Below are positions 1 to 7,208 of a stretch of DNA of 12,634 nt, piece by piece. The position numbers were made by a program, and so were the translations under genes. The notes under the pieces are model-generated. The model was not told the DNA's origin. It did not search any database and saw only the letters and a program-made list of their open reading frames with translations. Position 1 is the first letter of the stretch; each line of letters begins with the position of its first letter. The stretch comes from a bacterium (GTDB taxonomy: Bacteria > Vulcanimicrobiota > Xenobia > Xenobiales > Xenobiaceae), in the NCBI GenBank assembly GCA_017444045.1, contig JAFSXO010000206.1, positions 1 through 12,634 of the forward strand. The letters run 5' to 3'.

Positions 1-1632
1 ACCCACGAAATGTCGGGTCTGTACGGTCTGAAGGTGCGCACGCAGACGGCGGTGCTCAACGCTAGTATTCTGCCCAAGATGATCGGTACGGCGCTGATGA
101 CCGAGCAGGCTCTGAAGGACCGCACCGAGGCACCGCTCATGATTATGCGCAGCGATGGCGGGGTAATGAGCCTTGATGAGGTGCGCCGCCGTCCCGTGGC
201 TACTCTGCTGTCAGGGCCTGCTGCGGGAATTGCCGCCTGTCTCATGTTTGTTAAAGCTTCTGATGCGTTATTTGTCGAGGTGGGCGGCACCAGCAGCGAT
301 ATATGTTTGGTTAAAAACGGCAAGGCCGCTGTACGCTCGGCCTCGATCGGCGGACACAGCACCTATCTGCGCACCTTGGACAGCCGCACCCTGGGTGTAG
401 CCGGCGGCTCGATGCTGGGCTGGACAGCCGATGGCGCCAAGGTTGGCCCGCGTAGCGCTCACGTGGCTGGGTTGGCTTACTGCGCCTTTACGCCCTGGAG
501 CGATATAGATGGCGATGACACCTGGAAGGTGCTGGAGATCTCGCCCTGTCAGGATGATCCGCTTTATTTCGTTCTCGAAAATTCTCAGGGCCGCCGCTTG
601 GCGCCAACGCTTACCTGTGCCGCCAATATGCTGGGGTATATCAAAGATGGCGACTATGGCTGGGGAGACAGCCGCACAATAGCCTGGGCCTTTGGCAAGC
701 TGGCCGAGGCCGTCAGCGCCCGCACCGGGGCGCAGCGTTCCGCTGAGGAGACCGCAAGAGAGTTTCTGCTGGCGGCGGCTCGGGGCGTGATGCCGACTCT
801 GCGGCAGCTGCTCAGCGATTATAAGATGGAACAGCGCGCGGTGAAAATTATCGGCGGAGGAGGCGGGGCTGGAGCGGTTGTGCCCTTTGTCGCGGAGCAG
901 ATGGGGCTGGACTACGAGATTGCCCAGCACGCGGAGGTAATCTCCGCTATAGGCGCGGCTCTGGCGATGGTGCGCGAAACGCTGGAGCGCAATATCGTGA
1001 ACCCCAGCAGCGCCGATCTGGCGGCTTTACGCCGTGAAGCCGAAAAATCTGTGCTGGACATGGGCGCCGACCCTGCTACGGTGGAGGTTACCGTGGAGGT
1101 CGATGCCCAAAAGAGCCTGGTGCGGGCCGTTGCTGTCGGAACCGTGGCTTTTGTGGCGGGCGATGTGCTGGAAACCGACATCGGCGAGGAAAAGCGCCTG
1201 GAAATTGTCGCTTCGGGCAAAGACGGCTCTGAAGGGACGGTTCAGGTGGACAAGATCGGCGAAACCGGCTATTTTTACGCGTATCAGAGAAAGCGCGAGG
1301 AGCGCTGGCTTTTGGGTCTGCTTAAGCGGAATAAAACCGCGGTTTGGATTCTGGATGGGAAAGGGACGGTGCGCCTGCAGATACCTGGCGGACAGTGCCA
1401 TAATTCCAAGGGGTCGGCCGCGCTTGGAGATTTAGAGATGCTGCTGCAGAAGCATACATCTTATGGTGACGGCGGCGCGATTATACCTGCGGTGCATATG
1501 CTGGCCGGACACCGCCATATAGACTTTACCACTTTGCTGTCTGCGGAGCAGGTGCTCACTTTGGCCCGCGAAGAGCTGGAGCGGATCGGCGCTGATGAAA
1601 AAGTAATCTTTATCGTTTGTCCTCAGATTTAG
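1..1632 (+). CDS. Hydantoinase/oxoprolinase family protein (5' partial)
   Basis: The frame is open from base 1 (THEMSGLYGLKVRT...), so the N-terminal third lies outside the window and the ATG at base 10 is internal. The 543 visible residues fit the hydantoinase A/5-oxoprolinase ASKHA-fold family: LMIMRSDGGVM near residue 47, LSGPAAG near 70, the phosphate-binding EVGGTSSD near 93-100, SRTLGVAGGSM near 127, VGPRSAHVAGL near 148 and a glycine-rich GGGGGAG near 285-291. Family members hydrolyse cyclic amides such as hydantoins or 5-oxoproline, often with ATP, in the cytoplasm; the substrate here is unknown. Full-length relatives are roughly 700 residues, and the C-terminus (KVIFIVCPQI) looks natural. 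The following selenium-hydroxylase genes fit purine or N-heterocycle breakdown, but a mobile scar separates them, so a shared operon is not shown. Confidence 0.9.
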   Translation, partial: THEMSGLYGLKVRTQTAVLNASILPKMIGTALMTEQALKDRTEAPLMIMRSDGGVMSLDEVRRRPVATLLSGPAAGIAACLMFVKASDALFVEVGGTSSDICLVKNGKAAVRSASIGGHSTYLRTLDSRTLGVAGGSMLGWTADGAKVGPRSAHVAGLAYCAFTPWSDIDGDDTWKVLEISPCQDDPLYFVLENSQGRRLAPTLTCAANMLGYIKDGDYGWGDSRTIAWAFGKLAEAVSARTGAQRSAEETAREFLLAAARGVMPTLRQLLSDYKMEQRAVKIIGGGGGAGAVVPFVAEQMGLDYEIAQHAEVISAIGAALAMVRETLERNIVNPSSADLAALRREAEKSVLDMGADPATVEVTVEVDAQKSLVRAVAVGTVAFVAGDVLETDIGEEKRLEIVASGKDGSEGTVQVDKIGETGYFYAYQRKREERWLLGLLKRNKTAVWILDGKGTVRLQIPGGQCHNSKGSAALGDLEMLLQKHTSYGDGGAIIPAVHMLAGHRHIDFTTLLSAEQVLTLAREELERIGADEKVIFIVCPQI

Positions 1633-1716
1633 CGTGTTCGTAAAATAGCAAATGTAAATATGGATGCTTGGTGCCAGCTCTTCGCAATGGTTTTCCGACA
1701 GCTAAAGGAAGGAACT
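1633..1716 (+). pseudogene. In-frame remnant upstream of the Rpn-type fragment
   Basis: Straight after the hydantoinase stop, the same frame stays open for 28 codons and runs into the next gene. The peptide includes NMDAWCQLFAMVFRQLKEGT, which reads like real protein (the segment before the conserved tail of PD-(D/E)XK transposase-like nucleases) rather than a leader. I see no ribosome binding site for the ATG at 1660. The likely reading is a truncated 5' piece of a formerly longer gene whose nuclease domain was lost by recombination at or near the hydantoinase stop. This is inference; the stretch could also be ordinary leader sequence. Confidence 0.35.
1704..1712 (+). promoter_or_regulatory. 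Strong Shine-Dalgarno deciding the start at 1717
   Basis: AAAGGAAGG ends four bases before the ATG at 1717. It is the best ribosome binding site in the window and favours translation from 1717 over the ATG at 1660. Confidence 0.65.
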
Positions 1717-2028
1717 ATGAGTATTGATTTTTCAATAGATACAGAATATCCGCATGTTTCTGAGGAAGAAGTAGAGCATTTGTTTGATGAGGAAGGCAAT
1801 AAAATTATAGGCGAAAAGCGCCAATGGCTCTTAGGACACAAAAAAGGGCAGGCAGAGGGCCGTGCGGAGGGCCAGGCTGAAGGCAAAACCGAAGGCCTGC
1901 GTGATGGAATAACGCTATCTATTCAGAACCTCATGAAAAAGACTGGCTGGGATATTGATGCTGCTATGGACGCTTTAGACATTCCTAAGGCCGAAAGGCA
2001 GGGATATATCGAACGTGTGGCCCATTAA
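1717..2028 (+). CDS. C-terminal fragment of Rpn-type (PD-(D/E)XK) transposase-like nuclease
   Basis: This 103-residue product begins MSIDFSIDTEYPHVSEEEVE, continues with FDEEGNKIIGEKRQWLLGHKKG, has a four-unit charged linker (GQAE/GRAE/GQAE/GKTE, residues 44-60), and ends in a helical tail (IQNLMKKTGWDIDAAMDALDIP). In the Rpn/YhgA-like family of recombination-promoting nucleases, such a repeat linker and tail lie C-terminal to the PD-(D/E)XK catalytic domain. No catalytic core is present here, and full-length members are about 250-350 residues, so nuclease activity is not expected. The strong ribosome binding site suggests it may still be translated, either as a relic or as a short regulatory form; internal starts giving short C-terminal isoforms are known for some Rpn genes. 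It shares its frame with the remnant upstream and with the metallopeptidase-like gene downstream. Confidence 0.65.
   Translation: MSIDFSIDTEYPHVSEEEVEHLFDEEGNKIIGEKRQWLLGHKKGQAEGRAEGQAEGKTEGLRDGITLSIQNLMKKTGWDIDAAMDALDIPKAERQGYIERVAH
1846..1896 (+). repeat. 12-bp coding tandem repeat (GQAE-type linker)
   Basis: Four imperfect 12-bp units encode GQAE, GRAE, GQAE and GKTE, plus a closing G. Such glycine/glutamate linkers are typical of the C-terminal part of Rpn-type proteins and can vary in copy number by slippage. Confidence 0.7.
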
Positions 2029-2082
2029 AATACACCATATTTGTTCACAGAATACTATGTCAATGACAATGCTGTTATATCA

Positions 2083-2457
2083 ATGGGCGTTCTGAAAGAA
2101 GCTGAAATCAGAGCCGCTCAGGAGCTGGCAGAAAAGATATGGTCTTCTGAGCAGTGGCCCGACTGTCCCGAACAGGCTCTGCGCAAGCGGGGCATATCCA
2201 TCGAGGAACGCCCCCTGAGCGTGGGCTGGGCTAGGGTGATGTCTAGAGCTGATCTGCTAGCCGGGCGCGTATACTTAGATAATGAAGCCATCGCCTCATA
2301 TGCCGCCGAATGCGGGCGCTCTGAAGCACAGGTGCGCCGGCGAGCCCTGGCGCACGAGCTTGGCCACTTCTTATGTCCTAATCTGTCAGGAGCCGCGGCA
2401 GAAGCCGCCGCGGACTGGTTTGCGGCGAAATACTGTGCCAGCGTCCGGAACATCTGA
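2083..2457 (+). CDS. Small ImmA/IrrE-like zinc metallopeptidase
   Basis: From the ATG at 2083 the product has 124 residues. LAHELGH (His91, Glu92, His95) is a gluzincin-type HExxH motif, and EAAADWFAAKY at 107-117 has the acidic residues expected for the third zinc ligand in M78 (ImmA/IrrE) peptidases. The preceding part (AAQELAEKIW, then RVYLDNEAIASYAAECG) resembles the usual N-terminal half of this domain. There is no helix-turn-helix, no signal peptide and no membrane segment, so it would be a minimal, soluble, stand-alone domain. ImmA/IrrE proteins commonly cleave phage-type or stress repressors; no repressor gene is adjacent, so the target is unknown. The start is uncertain: a TTG at 2041 in the same frame would add 14 residues, and neither start has a clear Shine-Dalgarno. 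Confidence 0.7.
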   Translation: MGVLKEAEIRAAQELAEKIWSSEQWPDCPEQALRKRGISIEERPLSVGWARVMSRADLLAGRVYLDNEAIASYAAECGRSEAQVRRRALAHELGHFLCPNLSGAAAEAAADWFAAKYCASVRNI

Positions 2458-2463
2458 AAAAGT

Positions 2464-2500
2464 CAATGTCGGCATCGGTTAAGCATTGCGCTTTTGTTTT
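2464..2500 (+). terminator. Weak possible terminator after the metallopeptidase-like gene
   Basis: CAATG (2464-2468) pairs with CATTG (2484-2488) around a 15-base loop and is followed by CGC and a T-rich run TTTTGTTTT (2492-2500). The stem is short, so this is only a candidate end for the upstream gene. Confidence 0.25.
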
Positions 2501-2553
2501 ATATAGAAGGATTTTAGCTTCTGTTGCTTAAGTCTTTCTAGTTTGTTTGCAAC

Positions 2554-2559
2554 TATAAT
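2554..2559 (+). promoter_or_regulatory. Candidate -10 box for ygfM-xdhD
   Basis: A perfect TATAAT lies 61 bases upstream of the TTG start of ygfM. No good -35 is seen at 16-18 bases (AGTCTT at 17). The box sits inside a near-palindrome, CAACTATAATTG. A start near 2566 would give a leader of about 55 bases. No molybdenum-cofactor riboswitch or other known leader was recognised in 2458-2620. Confidence 0.35.
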
Positions 2560-2620
2560 TGTGTGGAGCCGGATTAGCTAATGCGGTGATACAGCGCAAT
2601 ATTTACGGGGGCAGAGCGAC

Positions 2621-3487
2621 TTGTTAGCTTATTATAAACCAACTTCTGCAGAAGAAGCTGTAAAATTGAAAGCGCAGATACCTAGAAGCGCTTTTTTAGG
2701 CGGGGGCACCAGCATTAATTCGCTTAGCTGGGAGAAAAGAGTGAACTCAGGCCGCTCGCAGGCCTATGAGGCCCTCATTGATGTCAGCGCCCTAGATCTG
2801 GGAACCGTTGAAAAACGAGACGGTTTTATCCGCATCGGTGCCAATCTGCGCTTCCAGGATGTTTTTGAGCATCCGCTTTGCCCGGAACTGCTGAGGGCCG
2901 GATTTAAGCAGATAGTTAACCGCAACGTGCGCAATATGGCCACAGTAGCGGGGTCTATCGCCATGAAATCTCCCTGCTCTAACGTTATCGCCGCTTTAAT
3001 GACCCTCCACGCTGAAGTGGAGACCGCCGATGCTAACGGCCGCCGTGAGCGGGTTAGTTTGGAAAGCTTCGTAAATACCTCGTCAGAAGGACTGCTGATA
3101 ACTGCGGTTTATATCCCCGAAGAATGGACGGGCCTGCATTGCTCCACGCGGCGCTACAGCCGTTCTCAGAACGATATCTCCATAGTTTTGGCCGATGTGG
3201 CCCTGGAAGCCGCTGACGGAAAAATCACTAGGGTATCGGCTGTTGCCGGCGGTGTCGCTCCCAGAGTCGTGCGCCTGGTCTCCTTGGAAGCTGCTCTGCT
3301 GGGGCAGGCCTTGCCAGATGCCGAAGCTGTTGGGGACTTGGTAAAAAAGGATATTGCGGCAATAAGCGATTTTCGCGGAAGTGCTGAGTTTAAAGCTTAT
3401 ATGGCAGGCCAGCTTATAGATTGGTGTCTGCATATGGCAGTAGATGGCGCAGAATGCTGCGCTTGCGGCTGCGAGCATAAGGGGTAG
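2621..3487 (+). CDS. ygfM: FAD-binding subunit of selenium-dependent molybdenum hydroxylase (YgfM-like)
   Basis: This 288-residue protein has the CoxM/xanthine-dehydrogenase FAD-subunit architecture. Residues 1-170 carry FAD-binding motifs (AFLGGGTSIN at 24-33, IRIGANLRFQDV at 70-81, NRNVRNMATVAGSIA at 100-114), and about 175-270 match the C-terminal CO-dehydrogenase flavoprotein domain (YSRSQNDISIVLADVAL, then DFRGSAEFKAYMAGQLI). It would accept electrons from the 2Fe-2S clusters of the next gene product and pass them to NAD or another acceptor. Length and order resemble E. coli ygfM-xdhD. The start is TTG, with GGGGGC about ten bases upstream. The stop is four bases before the ATG of xdhD, so the two are surely co-translated. 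The C-terminus is odd: a cysteine cluster C279, C280, C282, C284 just before the end. Confidence 0.88.
   Translation: MLAYYKPTSAEEAVKLKAQIPRSAFLGGGTSINSLSWEKRVNSGRSQAYEALIDVSALDLGTVEKRDGFIRIGANLRFQDVFEHPLCPELLRAGFKQIVNRNVRNMATVAGSIAMKSPCSNVIAALMTLHAEVETADANGRRERVSLESFVNTSSEGLLITAVYIPEEWTGLHCSTRRYSRSQNDISIVLADVALEAADGKITRVSAVAGGVAPRVVRLVSLEAALLGQALPDAEAVGDLVKKDIAAISDFRGSAEFKAYMAGQLIDWCLHMAVDGAECCACGCEHKG
3479..3484 (+). promoter_or_regulatory. Shine-Dalgarno deciding the xdhD start
   Basis: AAGGGG, inside the last codons of ygfM, lies seven bases before the ATG at 3492. The frame is open 16 codons further upstream (from 3444), but the ribosome binding site and the domain start (MEINFVLNGR) both favour 3492. 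Confidence 0.7.
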
Positions 3488-3491
3488 CGGT

Positions 3492-6386
3492 ATGGAAATT
3501 AACTTTGTTTTGAATGGCCGTAAGCGCCGGGAAGAAGTATGCCCAACCGAAAAAGCCGATGCTTTTCTGCGCCGCATCGGTATGCTGTCTTTGCGCAACG
3601 GCTGCAACGGCGAGGGTGCCTGCGGGGCCTGTACTATTCTGGTCAATGGGCGCACCGTAAGCTCCTGTCTCCTGCGCGCTGTACAGCTGGACGGCCAGGA
3701 AGTCTGTACGGTTGAATATTATTCAAAACGGCGCCGTCTCGATGCCGTACAGTCGGCGATGGTCGATGCTGGGGTGGTGCAGTGCGGTTACTGTACTCCG
3801 GCGATGGTTCTGGCTATTGAGAAGCTTCTAGACCGCCATCCTCAGCCCACTAAGGAGCAGGTGCGCGAAGCGCTTTCTGGTATATTCTGCCGCTGCACCG
3901 GCTATGAGCAGTTTTACAAGGCGGTAGAAATTGCCGCCAAACGCCGTCAGGACCCAGATTTTAGCTGCGAATATGCGCCTGCATACGTTAAAGACCACCG
4001 TTTTGTCGGTAAAACTGGCCGCAAGATCGACAGCTCTCATCTGGCTCGCGGAGAGAACGCCTTTGTCGAGGACTTCATTCCTCCCAACGCCTGCGTTATG
4101 AAGATGATGCGCTCTCCTCACGCATCGGCGTATATCAAATCGATCGATACTTCCGAAGCTATGAAGGTTCCCGGCGTGGTCTATATTATGACCCACGAGA
4201 ACTGCCCTGAGATTTACTACAACCAGGCTGGCCAGGGCTATCCCGAACCTTCGCCCTATGACCGCATGATGATCGGCCATAAGGTCAATCACGTGGGCGA
4301 CCGCGTGGCGGCTATCGTCGCCGAAACCTGGGAAGCGGCCTGCGAGGCTGAAAAGAAAATCAAGGTCGAGTACGAGGTCCTGCCCCACGTTCTGACCGTT
4401 GACGAAGCTATGGCTCCCGGAGCTCCCGTGGTGCACAACGGCTATGTCGAATACGTCTGCGGCGCTCCCGACGATCTTGATGAGTACAACAAGGGGGTCG
4501 ATCCCCGCGAGGGCAAGGTTATTTATCAGTTCCCTCTGCGCGGCGATGCCCACCACAATAAGGCCTCGGCAGCCCACGGCGCCACAGGCGATATCGAAAA
4601 AGGCTTTGCCGAAGCCGATGAGGTTATCGAGCGGGTTTACGAGACCACCCAGATACAGTGTACCCCCGTTGAGCCGCACATCGTTTTCTGCAAAATGCAG
4701 GGGGGCCGTCTCGTCATTCACGCTTCAACCCAGGTGCCTTACCATCTGCGCCGCATCGTGGCCAGCCTTATTAAAGCCCCGGAGAATAAGATCCGCGTGA
4801 TCAAGGAACGTGTAGGCGGCGGCTTTGGGGTTAAGCAGGATATTGTTCTCGAAGAAGTTGTTGCCTATCTGACCTGGGTAACGGGGCTCCCTATTTATCA
4901 GCGCTTTACCCGCGAGGAGGAGTTTATAGCTTCGCGCACCCGCCATTTGGCCAAGATATATGTGAAAATCGGCGGCAAGAAGGACGGCACCATTACCTCG
5001 GTTTATATGGACGTTAAGGCCAATACCGGACCTTACGGCGCTCACTGTCTGACCGTTCCCATGAACGCCTGCTCCAAGACGCTGCCCCTTCTCGACGTGG
5101 AGAACATGGAGTTCGATGTGACCACGTATTACAGCAACCTAGCTCCGGCTGGTGCCTATCAGGGCTACGGCGCTCCCAAGGGCTCGTTTGCCCTGCAGCT
5201 GGCTATCGCTGAGCTGGCCGAAAAGCTGGGCGTTGACCACATGGAGATGATCGAGAAAAACCGCATTCGCACCGGGTCGGTGATGAACATTCTCAAATCC
5301 TTGGGCGAAGGCCGCGAGGGACAGGCCGAGGTCGTGGGTAGCTGCGGCTTGGGCGAAGCCCTGGAGCGCGGGCGCGAGCTCATGGAATGGGGCAAAAAAG
5401 AAGAGAGCGACGATCCCGAATGGAAAATCGGCAAGGGGTTCTCCATCGTTATGCAGGGTTCTGGTCTGCCTAACCTCGATTCGGCCAACGCCGAGGTGCG
5501 TATGATCTCCGACGGCACCTTCATTGTGCTGTACGGAGGCGCCGACTTGGGTACGGGCTTAGATACGGTGGCCTGCAAGCTGGCTGCCGAGGAGCTTCAG
5601 ATAGACCCCGACCGCATTACCGTTTGGTCTGGCGATACCGACGCTACGCCCTTTGACGTGGGCGCATACGCATCCAGCGGAACCTTCTTCTCCGGCGGCG
5701 CGGTGCACAACGCGGCCAAGAATATGAAGAAACGCATTATCGAGGTGGCCTCTATGCTCATGGAGGTCCCTGCCGAAGAGCTGCACTTGGAATACCCCGG
5801 CAAGGTTGTGGGCGGCGGCAAGGAAATGACCTACTGGCAGATTGCCCACGAGGCTGAATCCGGTGTAGGCGTAGGGCAGCTCATGGCTTACGGCCATTTT
5901 ATCGTAAACCGGGCTTCGGTGCCTTACGGGGCGCACTTTGCCAAGGTCAAGGTCAGCACCCGCACCGGCGAAGTTAAGATTCTCAAGTATTGCTGTCTAG
6001 AGGACTGCGGTACGCCCATAAATCCGGAGCTTACGCTGGGGCAGATGTACGGCGGCGTGCTCAAGACTATCGGCCATTCGCTGTACGAGGAAATGATCTA
6101 CGATGAGCATGGGCGCTGTGTAAACGCCAACTTTACCGACTACAAGGTTCCCATGATCAGCGATGCTCCCGATGATTTTATATCTGAGCCGATAATAACC
6201 AACGACGATCAGGGGCCGATGGGGGCCAAGTCGGTCTCGGAGATCACCTGCAACGGTGCCTCGCCCTGCATAGCCGAGGCCATTCACGATGCCGTGGGCG
6301 TGTGGATCCGCGACTGGCCGTTCAGCGCCGAAAAGCTGCTGAAGGCTATGGGCAAGCTGCCTGAAAACAAGGCTAATGCTGATTAG
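3492..6386 (+). CDS. xdhD: Selenium-dependent molybdenum hydroxylase, fused 2Fe-2S/Mo subunit (XdhD/YgfN type)
   Basis: This 964-residue cytoplasmic enzyme fuses two subunits. Residues 1-60 are a plant-type 2Fe-2S domain (C38, C44, C47, C59) and 61-150 a second 2Fe-2S domain (QCGYC at 97-101, CRC at 133-135). Residues from about 165 to the end are the molybdopterin-binding domains: ERVGGGFGVKQD 439-450, GAYQGYGAPKGSF 554-566, GGADLGTGLD 682-691, GAYASSGTFFSGG 724-736, and GAKSVSEI 911-918, whose Glu917 aligns with the catalytic glutamate of xanthine dehydrogenases. Length and motifs match E. coli XdhD (TIGR 'probable selenate reductase, molybdenum-binding subunit'), a family tied to purine hydroxylation; selenate reduction is doubtful. 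Selenium would be a labile cofactor ligand: there is no in-frame TGA for selenocysteine. Adjacent yqeC supports the selenium call. A xanthine, hypoxanthine or other heterocycle substrate cannot be decided here. Confidence 0.9.
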   Translation: MEINFVLNGRKRREEVCPTEKADAFLRRIGMLSLRNGCNGEGACGACTILVNGRTVSSCLLRAVQLDGQEVCTVEYYSKRRRLDAVQSAMVDAGVVQCGYCTPAMVLAIEKLLDRHPQPTKEQVREALSGIFCRCTGYEQFYKAVEIAAKRRQDPDFSCEYAPAYVKDHRFVGKTGRKIDSSHLARGENAFVEDFIPPNACVMKMMRSPHASAYIKSIDTSEAMKVPGVVYIMTHENCPEIYYNQAGQGYPEPSPYDRMMIGHKVNHVGDRVAAIVAETWEAACEAEKKIKVEYEVLPHVLTVDEAMAPGAPVVHNGYVEYVCGAPDDLDEYNKGVDPREGKVIYQFPLRGDAHHNKASAAHGATGDIEKGFAEADEVIERVYETTQIQCTPVEPHIVFCKMQGGRLVIHASTQVPYHLRRIVASLIKAPENKIRVIKERVGGGFGVKQDIVLEEVVAYLTWVTGLPIYQRFTREEEFIASRTRHLAKIYVKIGGKKDGTITSVYMDVKANTGPYGAHCLTVPMNACSKTLPLLDVENMEFDVTTYYSNLAPAGAYQGYGAPKGSFALQLAIAELAEKLGVDHMEMIEKNRIRTGSVMNILKSLGEGREGQAEVVGSCGLGEALERGRELMEWGKKEESDDPEWKIGKGFSIVMQGSGLPNLDSANAEVRMISDGTFIVLYGGADLGTGLDTVACKLAAEELQIDPDRITVWSGDTDATPFDVGAYASSGTFFSGGAVHNAAKNMKKRIIEVASMLMEVPAEELHLEYPGKVVGGGKEMTYWQIAHEAESGVGVGQLMAYGHFIVNRASVPYGAHFAKVKVSTRTGEVKILKYCCLEDCGTPINPELTLGQMYGGVLKTIGHSLYEEMIYDEHGRCVNANFTDYKVPMISDAPDDFISEPIITNDDQGPMGAKSVSEITCNGASPCIAEAIHDAVGVWIRDWPFSAEKLLKAMGKLPENKANAD

Positions 6387-6406
6387 TTAGCACCTAACTG
6401 GGCAGC
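6378..6406. terminator. Hairpin spanning both stop codons of convergent xdhD and yqeC
   Basis: AGTTAG (6385-6390), CAC loop, CTAACT (6394-6399) is a perfect 6-bp stem. Outside it, GCTG (6378-6381) pairs with CAGC (6403-6406) across a symmetric 3x3 internal loop. The TAG stops of both genes lie in the stem. Neither strand has a T-run, so if it stops transcription it is not a classical intrinsic terminator. Confidence 0.4.
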
Positions 6407-7188
6407 TTCTCCAGCGCCAGAGGAAACTCGGCAGCTGTAGTTACTAAAACTTGCCTGGCCCAGTCTTGGGGATAATCGCGAAGGAGACGGAGCAGTGCTT
6501 TTTCCGTCTCCTTTGTGTATTCCTCGGGGCAGTGCTCGCCTTGGCTGAGCACCGCAATGCGCCGGGGGCAGGAAAATTTTTCAAGGTAGGCGAGCATGGC
6601 CTTAGCCAAATCCTGAGGAGTCAGGCGGTGCTCGGCTGAGCATTGCAGCAGCTTCTGCAGTAGCTCGGGACGGTGCACCTGCCCCTCGCATACCTGGCGC
6701 CCAATGGCCGTAAGCCCGATAACGGCAATGCCCAAATTGCAGGAGGAGAACAGCACCGGCTCGTTATCCCGGTGCGCTTTAATGGGCAGATGCTTGGAGC
6801 CGTCCGCTTCGGCCAGCAGGCGGCTTAAGCCGGGCAGAGCGCTAAGCTCGTCTGCTTCGTTTGGCGATAAGCTCAGCAGCTGGCGTCCTTCGCAGTCCAG
6901 GCGGGCGCTTAGAATAACCTTTTCTTCCGGATGCTCATTCCAGTACTGTGCCAGCGCAGCGCAGCTGCTGAACGGCACAAAGCGTCCCGGATAAATCTGC
7001 CCGTGCGCACTGGCATTGCCGGGTTTTAGAGCGTGGAAACCTGCGGCAGAAGCTGGGACTGCTGCGGGGTAGGCTAAATGCGTGGTGGTGGTCATCAGCA
7101 CTCGGCCCGGGCTGCTCTGGGCGAGGCGGTTCATCAGGGTGGTCTTGCCGCCGCTGCCTATTATTGCCGCTATAATTGGGGATGGCAT
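6394..7188 (-). CDS. yqeC: Selenium cofactor biosynthesis / molybdenum hydroxylase maturation protein YqeC
   Basis: This 264-residue protein starts at an ATG (7188) and opens with a P-loop-like IIGSGGKTT (residues 9-17), followed by TTTTHL (33-38). Its signature EADGSKHLPIK lies at 127-137, then NEPVL at 142-146. This layout is that of YqeC, a putative NTP-binding protein found in genomes with selenium-dependent molybdenum hydroxylases and thought to help install selenium in the molybdenum cofactor; its biochemistry is not settled. It is soluble, with no signal or membrane segment. It faces xdhD tail to tail with 7 bp between stops, so it needs its own promoter, probably the inverted repeat at 7209-7237. 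The expected partners yqeB, selD and a MocA-like nucleotidyltransferase are not in the window. Confidence 0.85.
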   Translation of the reverse strand: MPSPIIAAIIGSGGKTTLMNRLAQSSPGRVLMTTTTHLAYPAAVPASAAGFHALKPGNASAHGQIYPGRFVPFSSCAALAQYWNEHPEEKVILSARLDCEGRQLLSLSPNEADELSALPGLSRLLAEADGSKHLPIKAHRDNEPVLFSSCNLGIAVIGLTAIGRQVCEGQVHRPELLQKLLQCSAEHRLTPQDLAKAMLAYLEKFSCPRRIAVLSQGEHCPEEYTKETEKALLRLLRDYPQDWARQVLVTTAAEFPLALEKLPS

Positions 7189-7208
7189 TGAAGTATTATC
7201 TCTATCCG

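Noticed and set aside
268..930. A 220-codon minus-strand frame inside the hydantoinase gene
   Set aside because: It lies opposite the conserved ATPase motifs and its translation is low-complexity without domain likeness, so it is a shadow.
3444..3491. Sixteen-codon N-terminal extension of xdhD
   Set aside because: It overlaps the end of ygfM in another frame, has no ribosome binding site, and the 2Fe-2S domain begins properly at 3492.
3828..4721. A 297-codon open frame on the minus strand inside xdhD
   Set aside because: It is antisense to conserved molybdenum-domain sequence, its product has no recognisable motif, and long antisense frames are common under this codon bias.
3492..6386. Possible selenocysteine codon in xdhD
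   Set aside because: No in-frame TGA exists; selenium in this family is a labile cofactor ligand, not selenocysteine.
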